This document shows, piece after piece, positions 1-9,466 of a stretch of DNA of 64,000 nt. The notes beneath the pieces were generated by a model. The model worked only from the letters and a program-made list of their open reading frames with translations, was not told the origin of the DNA and did no database searches. The stretch's first letter is position 1, and every line of letters begins with the position of its first letter. The stretch spans positions 1,240,001-1,304,000 of the forward strand of contig JBLDXI010000029.1 of the NCBI GenBank assembly GCA_047495785.1. The letters run 5' to 3'. Made by a program: the position numbers and the translations under genes. Source of the DNA: Lepidodermella squamata (taxonomy: Eukaryota > Gastrotricha).

Positions 1-1197
1 CTTCTTCCTGAACATCAGTTCGGTTTCTGGCGCGGAAAATGTGCCACTGACCCCAGTTTTAGGCTCGTCAATGACGTAGCTATCGCCCTGGCCCGGCACT
101 GGAAACTCATCGCAGTAGCTCTCGACTTTAAGAGCGCGTTTGACGTTGTGTGGCACAACGGACTTCTGTATAAATTAATAGAAGCTGGTGTGCCTGAGCC
201 CATCGTCAGATGGGTGGCTGACTTTCTGCGCGGCCGCTGCTTCAAGCTGAAAGTGGAAGGTGAACTCAGTGACGAACACGAAATTCACTGCGGTGTACCT
301 CAAGGGTCACCTCTGAGTCCCTTGTTGTTTATCTTTTTTACTGCCGATATGCAGCCTACAAAGGCTGAACCCGACGACGGTAAGCGTCGAGTTGCAAACG
401 GCACCTATGCAGATGATGCCCTCAACTGGGCGTACGGCAAATCGCTTTTAGACTGCTCGCGTCGACTGCAGCTTCAGCTGGACAACACTGTCAAATGGTG
501 CGCCCGCTGGCGCCTAATACTGCACCCGGAAAAATGCGAAACAATGATTTTTGGTTTTTATAATTCCTTACCCTCGATTCAACTTAGGTTAGGCCCGCGA
601 AAAATCAAACAGGTTCAGCAACTGAAGTACCTCGGTCTTCACCTCAACCCGCGACTCAGCTGGGACACCCAGTTGTCGGCAATTTCATCCAAAACCAGGC
701 CGAGAGCCGGCATGTTACGCGGTATTATGGCTCGAAAAGTCTTGCCAACCAAGCTCGGCATTATGTTTCACAATGCGCTATCCCAAAGCATCATGACATA
801 CAGCTCACCAGCATGGGCTTGCTTACCTAGGTCGTCTCGAAACCGCTTATTCGAGATGCAAGCCAATAGCCTTCGTGCGGCACTAGACTTACCATACGAC
901 GCGGACTCGTTCGGAGTACTTTACCTGTCGGGTGTCAAGTCTATCGAAGACGTCTTCCACGACCGGCTCGTGAGCTACGGCGAAAGATGTCTCCGTTCAG
1001 GTGGTGTGATGGCTGAATACCTAAAATACGTCTGGCAATTGAGCTTTGACGACTTCGGCCGGAACATCATGCAACAGCATTCGCCGGCTTGGAACATTCG
1101 CCACTTAGCCGACTCAAACATCACATCTTGCGAAACTAGCCCGCGCGGCTGGTTAGAATTTACGAACGACGAGGTTGGCGATATCACCCTAACTTAA
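1..1197 (+). CDS. Non-LTR retrotransposon reverse transcriptase, 5' end cut by window
   Basis: The frame is open from base 1 (no stop before TAA at 1195-1197), so the element continues left of the window. It shows the RT palm motifs of a LINE: ALDFKSAFD (bases about 118-144, first catalytic Asp), GVPQGSPLSPLL (about 292-327), and YADDALNWAY (about 406-435, catalytic YADD). A thumb and C-terminal region with KYLGLHLNPRLSW follows. The protein would copy the element's RNA at a nicked target. It resembles the Jockey/CR1/I-like branch rather than R2, since no restriction-like endonuclease follows. No 3' tail repeat is obvious. The frame is uninterrupted, so this copy is younger than the decayed relatives at 16.7-18.1 kb and 61.3-61.8 kb. 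Clade assignment is inference. Confidence 0.85.
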   Translation, partial: LLPEHQFGFWRGKCATDPSFRLVNDVAIALARHWKLIAVALDFKSAFDVVWHNGLLYKLIEAGVPEPIVRWVADFLRGRCFKLKVEGELSDEHEIHCGVPQGSPLSPLLFIFFTADMQPTKAEPDDGKRRVANGTYADDALNWAYGKSLLDCSRRLQLQLDNTVKWCARWRLILHPEKCETMIFGFYNSLPSIQLRLGPRKIKQVQQLKYLGLHLNPRLSWDTQLSAISSKTRPRAGMLRGIMARKVLPTKLGIMFHNALSQSIMTYSSPAWACLPRSSRNRLFEMQANSLRAALDLPYDADSFGVLYLSGVKSIEDVFHDRLVSYGERCLRSGGVMAEYLKYVWQLSFDDFGRNIMQQHSPAWNIRHLADSNITSCETSPRGWLEFTNDEVGDITLT

Positions 1198-1890
1198 TCT
1201 GTTTTTTTCATTTGTACACAGGGGAGCAAAGCAACAACCGTAAGCCCTTTTTTACATGACGTGCGTGTCTGTCTCTTTTCCAGGCCTAGGAAAACCTTCG
1301 GAATTCTTGGAGTCTGAGCCTTGAGAGCCTTGAGCCTTTGAGCCTTGTGAACCTTGTGGGATTGTTGACCTTGGGAACGTGAGCTTTCAAAATTGATAAA
1401 GTATTAATTGCGAGCCTGTTGTAGAAAAGCCTTGGTCGCCCTTGGAAACCTGTTCGTACGTCAAAGAAACCGAAATTTCTGGCAATAAAAACAATCAATC
1501 GAAACAACATACGAGTTATAGCGGCAAAACCGGAAAAATTTTATATTTCTTCGTCAAAAAATTCCAAAAACGAACGATAAAAAAAAAATATTTAAATATC
1601 AAAATTGTGATGATCAATAATGTAACTTGTAACTCTGACTCATGGACCGAGAGCACCTTCGGGTGGAAGGTCGATAAACAATAAATCTAAAAATTTTGCC
1701 AAGTGCAAAGAGGTAATCGATGCTTTCCTATAAAATAAAATATTCTTCCAGCTCCTGAGCTCACATGCTATGCTTTTTAGATATTTTTTGTTGAACAAAT
1801 TAATTCAAAAATTCAACATATTTACTAAAGCGGAACTAGCTAGAATCGTACGAATAAATTTGGTTGCGAAAAATGTTGACCTTCGAGATC
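1198..1890. other. Stretch without a recognisable gene
   Basis: Follows the reverse transcriptase ORF. The only structure I see is a short array of TTGAGCC-like units at about 1311-1365. The rest is AT-rich with no convincing coding frame and leads into the promoter of the first collagen-like gene. Confidence 0.5.
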
Positions 1891-1896
1891 AAGGCC

Positions 1897-1906
1897 TATA
1901 TATAAA
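1897..1906 (+). promoter_or_regulatory. TATA box of collagen-like gene copy 1
   Basis: TATATATAAA lies 74 bases before the ATG, followed by CCCCGCGCAAAACGATGCAT. The same arrangement (TATATAAA then a CTGCGCAAAACG-like motif) recurs before copies 2, 4 and 5, and a weaker version precedes copy 3. This conservation supports a true core promoter. Confidence 0.7.
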
Positions 1907-1979
1907 CCCCGCGCAAAACGATGCATTCAACGTTCTACGGTTTCCTGATATTTTATTTTGTTTTTACCTCAACAAAAAC

Positions 1980-2330
1980 ATGCAACACCTAACGTTTTAT
2001 TGCCTTCTCGTTTCCGCGCTGTTGTTTGTCGATCACCAGGTTGCAGGTAGGCATTTGTTTGTGAAATTCACTATAAAACTAAATATTTATGTTGCAGGAC
2101 AAGTTCAGACGAGCGATCTGATATTTCAAGTGGTTGAGCTGCAAAGATATGGCCGCAGACAGATCGTTGAACTGTCTTTTGAACAACTCCAGAAAGCCAT
2201 ACTTGCTAACCATGTGTGCCCACCAGGAGAGAAGGGAGATCAAGGAGAAAAAGGAAGACAAGGAGAGCAGGGACAGCAGGGACCGCCTGGTTGGAAAGGC
2301 AATAAAGGCGATAAAGGCGATAGGTATTAG
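1980..2330 (+). CDS. Small secreted collagen-like protein, copy 1
   Basis: Two exons, 1980-2046 and 2098-2330, joined by a 51-base GT-AG intron in phase 1; 99 residues. Exon 1 encodes a hydrophobic signal peptide (starts MQHLTFYC, ends near VDHQVAG). Exon 2 encodes a conserved segment of about 40 residues ([18 protein letters not shown], then [15 protein letters not shown]) and then a short Gly-X-Y run of about 12 triplets (GEKGDQGEKG...GDKGDR). One Cys precedes the collagen run and could link chains. The collagen part is far shorter than in a fibrillar or cuticle collagen. I do not recognise the N-terminal segment as a named domain. An extracellular oligomer is the likely product; its role is unknown. 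Four further copies occur in the window. Confidence 0.8.
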   Translation: MQHLTFYCLLVSALLFVDHQVAGRHLFVKFTIKLNIYVAGQVQTSDLIFQVVELQRYGRRQIVELSFEQLQKAILANHVCPPGEKGDQGEKGRQGEQGQQGPPGWKGNKGDKGDRY

Positions 2331-2500
2331 CGAAGCAAAAGTGAACGAGACAATGACAAATTGCTTGAAAACGTGCTGCATGATGGTAGTTCGGCGATTC
2401 TAAAAATCCTGAAAACTTCTGAGTGAGGGTTCGCCATACTTTCCCCAACAGTGCATTTTGTTCACAAAATGCATCTACTATAAACCTCCTATTTTCTCAA

Positions 2501-3260
2501 TATATATGTCGTATATAATGTCGATTTTTATGTAATGTTAACTTTACATAGACCCAGCCTATGTAATGTCGACTTTAAACGTGTAAAGTCGACATTAGAT
2601 ATTTAGAGTTAACTACCAATCGGTGAAATTCACTGTCAAGGAGGGTGCTAAAGTGCTTTTCACGTACAACTGGATTCTAGTTTACCAAGACCACTATTCC
2701 AAGACCACGGTTGGCGACACCGTTTCGCTGCTTGTCGACAAGGTCGACCGTGGACCGGGTGATCTGCCCTGCCTGGTGTGTGTTTGCTTGGAAGTTTTCG
2801 AAGACGGCAGCGTAAGTCTCGGTACTAGACAGGGACGTTTGGAGGGTCGCTACTTTTCAAACTGCTATAAAATTGCCGGCGCCAAGGTGATTTCCGTCGA
2901 CGACGTGCCCGACTTATTGATCAAGTCCTTGCGCACTGCCAATGGAAACGCCTCCTTATTTGGTGCGCAGGGGCACCTTCATTGCAAATTGCAAGTGCCG
3001 GAAAAGCGGCGTCAAATGCAACAGCAGATGCCACCCCGGATCATCGAAATGTACTAACCACGATTAACTACTTTTTGCCTCTTTACCACTGATAAACCTT
3101 AATAAAATAGGTGTTGTTCGGTTATTGGCTCACTTTACATATCTAAAGTTAACATTACATGGTTTAAATTTATCTAATGTGAACATTACATATCTAGAGT
3201 CGACATTACATAGGCATCACTATATAAAGTTAACATTACATAAAAGTCGACATTATATAC

Positions 3261-3270
<10 letters not shown>
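2501..3270. mobile_element. Inverted-repeat element carrying a captured or resident ORF
   Basis: The left end (2501-2578) and the reverse complement of the right end (about 3195-3270) match over about 75 bases: both start TATATATGTCGTATATAATG and continue through TTATGTAATGTTAACTTTA. The termini are made of repeated ATGTAATGT(T/C)(A/G)AC and complementary (A/G)TTAACATTACAT units. The right end runs into an (AT)n tract, so a TA-type target is possible, but no clear duplication can be read. Between the ends is one 452-base open exon with its own AATAAA at about 3101. I do not recognise the family. Confidence 0.6.
2606..3057 (+). CDS. Unrecognised ORF inside the inverted-repeat element
   Basis: An open frame runs from just after the in-frame TAG at 2596 to TAA at 3055-3057. 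No upstream ATG exists in frame; the frame entry follows a possible splice acceptor (ATATTTAG at about 2606), so this may be a 3' exon. The roughly 145-residue product has a balanced, globular composition: Val/Leu/Asp-rich beta-like stretches (VGDTVSLLVDKV, CLVCVCLEVFEDGSVSLG), three clustered Cys, and a Gln/Arg-rich tail (KRRQMQQQMPP). Codon use looks like that of a real gene. An AATAAA follows 44 bases after the stop. I recognise no domain; it could be a captured host exon or an element-specific protein. Confidence 0.45.

Positions 3271-3291
<21 letters not shown>
3264..3291. repeat. (AT)n microsatellite
   Basis: Uninterrupted alternating TA tract directly abutting the right end of the inverted-repeat element. 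Confidence 0.95.
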
Positions 3292-3294
<3 letters not shown>

Positions 3295-3297
<3 letters not shown>

Positions 3298-5450
3298 CCC
3301 CGCCTTTTGCTACGCCATCATTTATTCCGAGCATCTCTAACAGCGTATGGTTCGTCACCTTAACAGCGCCACTCCCGTCTCTTGTCTCTTCTGAGCGCTC
3401 TTGTAATCCCGCGGTGTGGGGTAACTTGGCTGTAAGAAGCAAATGTGTGATTATGAGTTGAGTAAAATAAAACGCACTGAAAAGTAATAAACATTGAGGT
3501 TCTTGTGCCCGCTATGAGCGGCGTACTGTCCCAGATCCCAGACAAAAAGAACTGGTGCTGTGAGTACTTCGTGTTTTACCTGCGAATTCTGATGCTCTCA
3601 TTGTTTAAAGTTGTGTCATTTACTTCCTACGCTTTTACTGGAGAACAGCATTGCTTGCTTCGTTTACGTTATCTGCAAGGACCCCAGAATCCGGTCTAAA
3701 AACAAGAAAATTACCACCCGCCACTTTGATGACAGCTACTGTGGTTGTATGCACAGGGCCGGATTAACCCTCCGGCGGCCCCTGGGCCCTTGACGTTTGG
3801 CGGCACAATTTTTCGTAAATTTCTAAAAAAAGACGAAACAATTTTTGAAGCGTACGGTTTGATGGTATAGCGAAATCATTAGATTATAACTTATTTAATA
3901 TACCAGACGTCACCTCCGACATGTTTCGGCTTTATTAGGCCATCTTCAGGGTCTAACAACAAATGTGTATTCTCAATATACTGTTCCAATGCAAGCGTTA
4001 AGGCAAGTATTACCTGCTTTCGTCACTAATCATGAATCAGCAGGAAAAAAAAGTGTTATCAGTCGTATCAGGAACTAACATAATCTATTTCAACAAAAGT
4101 ATAATTTAAAAAACGAGAAACATATACAAGTTGAGATACGATTCAGTTAGTGCAATATTTATTAAGGCTAGGGTTGTGAGCTTGTATGAAGAGTTTTTCA
4201 GTTCTGAGTATATAGTCTAAACTGTACTTTACACGAGTGAAGAATCCGAGAAACAATTTTTATTTTGAATTTGACAATAATCGGAGATCGGAGGTTAGAA
4301 AGACGTTTAGAAACGCTTCTGTCGAAATTTTCTGTCGACGAAAATTTCAATAATACGCTCAAAATCAATGACTTTAAGATGTCGGATTCCAAGGCCAGAA
4401 TCATTAGATTGTTCAACTTGTCCTGGCCCATCGATGATCTGGAATCGCCCTTAATTAAGGCCAATTTAGAGAAGCTGCGTCCACCGCTACAAACAGTTGT
4501 AAACAGCGACAAATTGTAGATGCGTAAAGCGATCTCGATATTTGGGAAAAAGCAGTTTTTTCGTGTGAATTATCTTCAAAAGGCTGATAGCGGACAAGTC
4601 TTGCTCTCCAGTTACGAAACATATAAATTGGATAAGTTCGTTGGGAAATGATGGTTCGATATCCGAGGCGTATTTGTTCGCGAAATTCTGAAGTTCTGCT
4701 TGGAAACCGGAGGAAGCGGATATTTCGGCGTAAGCTGACCTCCGACATCAGCTTCCAGATTGAAACAAATGACTTCGAAATTTTCTGATCTAAACAACTC
4801 CCGCGGATCGTTGCGAATCCCGGAGACTGTAGGCCTGCCGCGCCTTTTCTGATAGTCCTGATCAATTGTAATATCTCTGGCTTCGCATTCGATTGCTTTG
4901 AATTCTTCTTTGAGACACCTGTTCAAGGGATTCAAGCACTCCTCCGATTTTGTTTCGTGACTTGAAATTGTCTGTCACTGAAAAGAAAAAGTGTACGCGA
5001 ATTTGGAAAAAATTGTGATTTTTTCGATTTTTTTTCGCTTAGCAGTGGTTTCCATTGGTTCGAAGTTCGCAAAATTCGCGAAACTTATTAAAAATCGCTG
5101 ATGTAACTTCCTAAAGCTTAAGTTTTAAATCGCCGATGCTTTTCCAGGGGAGTATGTATCAGTGTATTTTTGAAGTACGGCTTTGGTGTGTAAATTAGGC
5201 ACTATTGATATGTAAATTTGAGCCATTTGGGGGGGGGGGGGGGGGAGGGGTCGTGATTAACAGCGAAAATTTCCAAAATGTTGGTATGCAAACTTGCCCA
5301 CTTCGATGTGTAAAATTTACACACTACACATTTTAAAAAACACTGTAAGTATATTGATAATAACGGGAAAACTAAAAATAAAATAACGAATCAGAATGCG
5401 AGCGAAACAAGCCGATTTTTTGGCGATTCGCCCCCGTTCCAACTGCCTTC
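3295..5450. other. Long stretch without a confident gene
   Basis: Contains scattered short frames on both strands (for example 4265-4519 + and 4612-4935 -), none with a family match, a start in good context or a splice model. A motif at about 3757-3775 (CAGGGCCGGATTAACC) looks like a lone hAT-type terminus but has no partner. A G homopolymer lies at 5229-5245. Confidence 0.5.
5229..5250. repeat. Poly-G tract
   Basis: Seventeen consecutive G, then AGGGG. A run of this kind is prone to slippage and sequencing error, and could form a G-quadruplex. Confidence 0.9.
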
Positions 5451-5454
5451 CGGA

Positions 5455-5640
5455 CAGGCTAGTAGTAGTGAGCTTGATCAAAGCTAAATTCTCAAAAGAT
5501 ACCAAAAACAGCAACAAGGCGAGGAAAGGAAAATCACCGGTATGAATGCGAAAATTGTTTGTGTAGTTTGTGTAGCAGTAAAACTCGTGATACAGGCATA
5601 ATTTGTTTTCAAAAAACAATCTGTGGAAAATTGCGCGCGG
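5455..5640 (+). pseudogene. Remnant: LamG-gene 3' exon and receptor 3'-flank fragment
   Basis: Bases about 5473-5505 (GATCAAAGCTAAATTCTCAA) match the last coding exon of the LamG-like membrane protein gene (31447 onward) and its second remnant at about 61919. Bases about 5522-5600 (AAAGGAAAATCACCGGTATG, then TGTGTAGCAGTAAAACTCGTG) match the sequence just after receptor gene 4 (61312-61383). This is duplicated debris, not a functional gene. Confidence 0.55.
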
Positions 5641-6100
5641 TGTGTCGGAAATCCGTAGAGTTTTTTCGACTTACCAACCCTATCCTGGCTGGGGTAAGGA
5701 TTGCACCGGAAAACTTATTCAACTCGTGAAATCTCGTTTCATTCGTTTTACTCGATTTATATTTCGTGCTACTCAAAAATATAGACTCCTACTCATACTT
5801 AATCATACAAATATTAAATAAGATATTAAATATCAAATTTCACGGTATAACATCTGATTGGCAGGAATATTTATTTGAGGTGTCGACTTCATTTGGTCAG
5901 AATGAATTTGGTCAAACATGAATTTAACTAATTTGACTTTTTGGGCTGGATATTGATAGTGAGGTTACTCGAGACCCAAGTTTATCCCGCAGGCAGAAGT
6001 GCGGGAAACGCTTTTTGTTGGTGCGGGTTGAATGAGGGTTGTCTCGTACTAGTACGAGAAGATGGTGTATATAAGTTTAAGTTCTGTCAATTCGCTTTGT

Positions 6101-6165
6101 ATCCAGTATTTGCTGGTTAAAATGTGATACTTCCCACCACCTGAACGCAGACAGCAGTCTTTGGC
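6101..6165 (-). pseudogene. Remnant of the 3' end of an ML-domain gene
   Basis: GCTGGTTAAAATGTGATACT through CCCACCACCTGAACGCAGA closely matches 62151-62194, which holds the stop codon and last codons of ML gene 2 read on the minus strand. Only this tip is present, so it marks an old duplication breakpoint. Confidence 0.55.
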
Positions 6166-6330
6166 CATGCTATTTTTGATTACGTAACGTTACGTAACCA
6201 TGTTTTTTATGGTATTTTCAAGCGCTCCAATTATTCAGCACGAGCCAGGGAAGAAAGCTGAATAAAAAGACAGCTCTGTAAACATTTAAAAGGGCCTAAC
6301 ATTAAATTAATAACAATCATTTTCCTTGAT
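6140..6330. repeat. Duplicated block shared with 57823-58010
   Basis: Bases from CTGAACGCAGACAGCA through GATTACGTAACGTTACG and AATAAAAAGACAGCTCTGTA to CATTAAATTAATAA match the block upstream of receptor 4 at 57823-58010. In the second copy it follows a decayed reverse transcriptase, so it may be the 3' end of that LINE. Its presence before receptors 1 and 4 ties the two loci to one duplication history. Confidence 0.6.
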
Positions 6331-6642
6331 CATTCTTTAGTGCAGTTCTACCTCTTCAACGTAGATTTATGAACGGAACACGAAATCGTCTGTTATCCGT
6401 CCGTGACAGTCAGATTTCTCCAGCAGCTCGATGCGCACTATACAATTTTAAAATTTGTCGGTCCCGGGTGTAGCAAGTAAAAAAGATGAGGTCTTGAAAA
6501 TGCGCCTGATTTCATGGCTAATGAGTAAAGCTGCGTGATGGCAGGGGAGTGTATCATGCGCTGTAGAACGGAAATTCTCAAGGGAGGATAGCGCAGACGT
6601 TCAGAGGAAATAACAAAAACGTAGCGGTCGGAATGGCGAACG

Positions 6643-6650
6643 TATTTAAA
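6643..6650 (+). promoter_or_regulatory. TATA-like core promoter of receptor 1
   Basis: TATTTAAA followed by GCGGGCAT(C/T)TCACA lies 61 bases before the ATG. The block is conserved before receptors 3 and 4 (TGTTTAAA at 39981, TATTTAAA at 58901). It sits in a homologous upstream region of about 280 bases that includes GTCGGT(C/T)CCGGGT and TGCGCTGTAGAACGGAAATTCT. Confidence 0.6.
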
Positions 6651-6703
6651 GCGGGCATCTCACAAACTTGATCACTTTCCGAAATTCTCATTCACATCCT
6701 AGA

Positions 6704-9034
6704 ATGATTTATTCGTTAACATCTTCGATACTCCTTATCACTTTGGTAATGGATAAGGCAGAATCTAGAAAGCCGTACCGCTTGCGAACACTATACCACC
6801 TCCCATTGTCTGGAGATAACAGGATTAACTGTCGATGGGCCTTCCAAACCGCTTACGATTTCGCGAACAACCGCTCCGATATTCTGCCCGATTATCACCT
6901 CGAATTCGAGCATCGCGACGAAGGACCTCAAAGCATGCTGGCAACTTCGACAAGCATTAATTTCATGCGGTCGATGTTGGACTCGACAGAGCCTGGGCTG
7001 TACCCAGCCCCAGTCACAATCGGCGTGTCGCAAACTCCAGGCTGCAAGAGTTGGGGAAGTGTTGCGTCCCATATGAACATGATAATGATAACTTCGGTTT
7101 GCCTCTCACCTAGTCAGGCTAACCGAAGAGATCTATATCCTAACCTATGGCGTATCAGAGCTTCGTCTCAACTAACAATAATGGCTCGACTGAGCTTTAT
7201 CAAACAATTTACCCCTTGGAAGAAAATTGCTGTCGTATTCCCGGTCTCTGGGAGCTCTTTCGGATGGGAGGCAGCTAGTTTCACAGTATCGATGAATAAC
7301 CAATTCGGCCTAGGGGTTCAGACGATAGAAGCGAGTTCCGACTTCAATGATGATTTCATGCAGTTGTTCATCAAAAAGGGCATCCGAATTTTTGCATTTG
7401 AAAATATCGACTCAGTCATTTCAATTGCTTTCCTGTGTCAGGCCTACAAAAACGGGATAAGGGGAGAGAAATTCATGTTCTTGACATTTGTCACTGCTTA
7501 TGTTGATCCCAACGTTGTTCAAAGCAATCAGTTCCCGAAGAATTGTAACATATCGATTTACAAGGAGCAAGTTGAACGAGTGTTGTATTTTGGGGCCATT
7601 TCTCAACTGCCTATTGGCAATGACGGGATAAGCAAGGACTATCTAGGAAACACCATGCCTGAGTTTGACACTTATCTCAAGTCAAACTATCCAGTCGACA
7701 TGAAAATGGCCGATTATTCACAGCGATACTCCTGCTACGATGCCGCTTTGCATTCTGTCGTCACGTTGACTGAGGCAGAGAAGCTTTTAAACCGCCGGAA
7801 CTCGACACTCAGGAAATTCAAGGAGGACCCGCGAAATGTGATGCTCGCTGTCAATCAAAGTATCGGAAGTATAAGGTTCAGGAATCAACAACACGGCTTC
7901 TTTCATTACTCGGCGCGAATGGAGATGGACTATGAAGCTCAGTTGGTCGCAACCTGGTCCCAGCAGACCGGAATTCGGGCGAGGTATGCCATATCTTTGG
8001 ATGAAAATTCCACAACGAGTAACGACACTTCGCTATTCAAAATACAGGTGATAGCACCTTTTGCACCGAATTTTCTGCCTAAAGATGCTGCGTTCGAAGA
8101 GCAAGTCGATGCCGGAGTTCCATTTTCAGCTTTCGGATTCCTCACAACAACAGCATGCTTGATCTTAGTTGGCCAAATTGGCGGCATTTCCTACATCATT
8201 TCCCGGGATAAGACGAATCTATCGAGAAAAATTGATGACTTTCTTGTAATGCTGAGCTTTGTGCTCCTGGCAGGAGGTTCCATACTTCTCACATTCCCGA
8301 CCAGTATGCGAAACACAGCTGTATGCGAGGCAAGCATATTCATCGTAGTTTTAGGCCTATCACTTCTCTACAGCTATATGGTATGCCGTTTGAGGTCTGC
8401 TTCCATAGTCTTGCGGCATGATGAGTCCCGCAAACGTCGTGCCCCCGATCCCGTAAAGGAAGAGGCTTCATTCGGAATCAGAGTACTCCTTTTCGTGCTT
8501 CTAAATTCAGTCATAGTCGTTTCTTGGTTAACGTCAGATCCTTACCGCGCAGTGATTGCCAAACCGGAAAATTCCAGGTCCTACATTGCTGAAATCGACA
8601 CCTACGTTGAATCTTATTCTATCACATGCTCGTCAAATTTCTCAGGCGAATGGTCGGCATCTCTTCTAGCATTGAATCTTGCCCTTCTTGGGCTAGGTGC
8701 AATTAACGTCGTGACACTCAAGGGGAATCGATACTTGCCGCATTTTCCGTTCGTGAAACGTTTAGCTGTAGCTATTGCTTTCTCTTCAACTTTATTTCTT
8801 GCCCTGACAGCTGTAGTCTTCATGCTGAATTCAGCTGCTGATCAAAATATTGCAGTCGCCGTGGGATTGCAGATTCAGACGAGTTTAGTCGCTATTTTGC
8901 TGTACGTCGAAGTTGGGAATGGAGCAGATGCCGCAGGCGATGTAACGCCACGACTACCGTCGACTCCAATGCTGATGAGCAAATTCGACGCAGGAAGGCG
9001 AAAGCCTGCCCATATCAAAGTTTATGTCTCGTGA
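6704..9034 (+). CDS. GABA-B-like class C GPCR, copy 1
   Basis: Single exon, 776 residues. I start at the ATG in CCTAGA-ATG because that context is shared by all four copies; the frame upstream is not conserved. A signal peptide (MIYSLTSSILLITL...) is followed by a bilobed ligand-binding domain of the periplasmic-binding/ANF type (residues about 22-465; GVSQTPGCKSWGS, KIAVVFPVSGSSFGWEAAS, CYDAALHSVVTLTEAEKLL). Seven membrane segments lie at about 472-494, 511-531, 543-563, 590-608, 653-672, 683-707 and 715-737. A Cys before TM3 (AVCEASIF) and one in extracellular loop 2 (SITCSSNFSGEWSAS, with the conserved Trp) fit the class C disulfide. There is no Cys-rich linker domain, which favours the GABA-B group over mGlu/CaSR. 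The cytoplasmic tail is short, with no visible coiled coil for heterodimerisation. The ligand is unknown. Confidence 0.9.
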   Translation: MIYSLTSSILLITLVMDKAESRKPYRLRTLYHLPLSGDNRINCRWAFQTAYDFANNRSDILPDYHLEFEHRDEGPQSMLATSTSINFMRSMLDSTEPGLYPAPVTIGVSQTPGCKSWGSVASHMNMIMITSVCLSPSQANRRDLYPNLWRIRASSQLTIMARLSFIKQFTPWKKIAVVFPVSGSSFGWEAASFTVSMNNQFGLGVQTIEASSDFNDDFMQLFIKKGIRIFAFENIDSVISIAFLCQAYKNGIRGEKFMFLTFVTAYVDPNVVQSNQFPKNCNISIYKEQVERVLYFGAISQLPIGNDGISKDYLGNTMPEFDTYLKSNYPVDMKMADYSQRYSCYDAALHSVVTLTEAEKLLNRRNSTLRKFKEDPRNVMLAVNQSIGSIRFRNQQHGFFHYSARMEMDYEAQLVATWSQQTGIRARYAISLDENSTTSNDTSLFKIQVIAPFAPNFLPKDAAFEEQVDAGVPFSAFGFLTTTACLILVGQIGGISYIISRDKTNLSRKIDDFLVMLSFVLLAGGSILLTFPTSMRNTAVCEASIFIVVLGLSLLYSYMVCRLRSASIVLRHDESRKRRAPDPVKEEASFGIRVLLFVLLNSVIVVSWLTSDPYRAVIAKPENSRSYIAEIDTYVESYSITCSSNFSGEWSASLLALNLALLGLGAINVVTLKGNRYLPHFPFVKRLAVAIAFSSTLFLALTAVVFMLNSAADQNIAVAVGLQIQTSLVAILLYVEVGNGADAAGDVTPRLPSTPMLMSKFDAGRRKPAHIKVYVS

Positions 9035-9386
9035 AAGGAAAAACACCGGTAGGTACCTATACGAAAATTATTTTCGAAGCATCAAAACATGATACATTCA
9101 TTGATTTTTTCGAAAAACAAGTAGCGTGGAAAAGGTGAATTGTAGAACCACTTTGAACTTTGGCTCGTGCGCTGATTGTCCAGTCGTTCCTTCATGACTG
9201 CAGCATGAAATATTCCGCTTATATTTATAACATTAAATATTTTTCCAGCTCCTGAGCTCACATGGTATGATTTTTAGATATTTTTGCTGAAAACATAATC
9301 AACATAGTTAATAAAGCGGAACCAGCAAGAATCGTATGAATAGATTTCGTTGCGGAAAACGTTGCGACCTTCGAGATCCACGCCCG

Positions 9387-9394
9387 TATATAAA
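9387..9394 (+). promoter_or_regulatory. TATA box of collagen-like copy 2
   Basis: TATATAAA followed by CCCTGCGCAAAACGATGCATTCA, 73 bases before the ATG; nearly identical to copy 1. Confidence 0.7.
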
Positions 9395-9466
9395 CCCTGC
9401 GCAAAACGATGCATTCAGCGTTGGGCCTTTTCCTGATATTTGATCTTGTTTTACCTCTGCGAAATC

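Noticed and set aside
1286-1510. Minus-strand frame rich in Arg/Leu
   Set aside because: It is a reading of the TTGAGCC-type low-complexity array and adjacent non-coding DNA.
2134-2403. Lys/Arg-rich alternative frame over collagen-like copy 1
   Set aside because: Out-of-frame reading of the Gly-X-Y codons; the signal peptide plus intron model fits the other frame in all five copies.
3757-3800. hAT-like terminus CAGGGCCGGATTAACC
   Set aside because: No inverted partner or 8-bp duplication could be found within several kilobases, so it may be a solo end or coincidence.
4265-4935. Open frames on both strands with plausible amino-acid composition
   Set aside because: They begin with non-ATG codons, overlap on opposite strands and match no family; no splice model links them.
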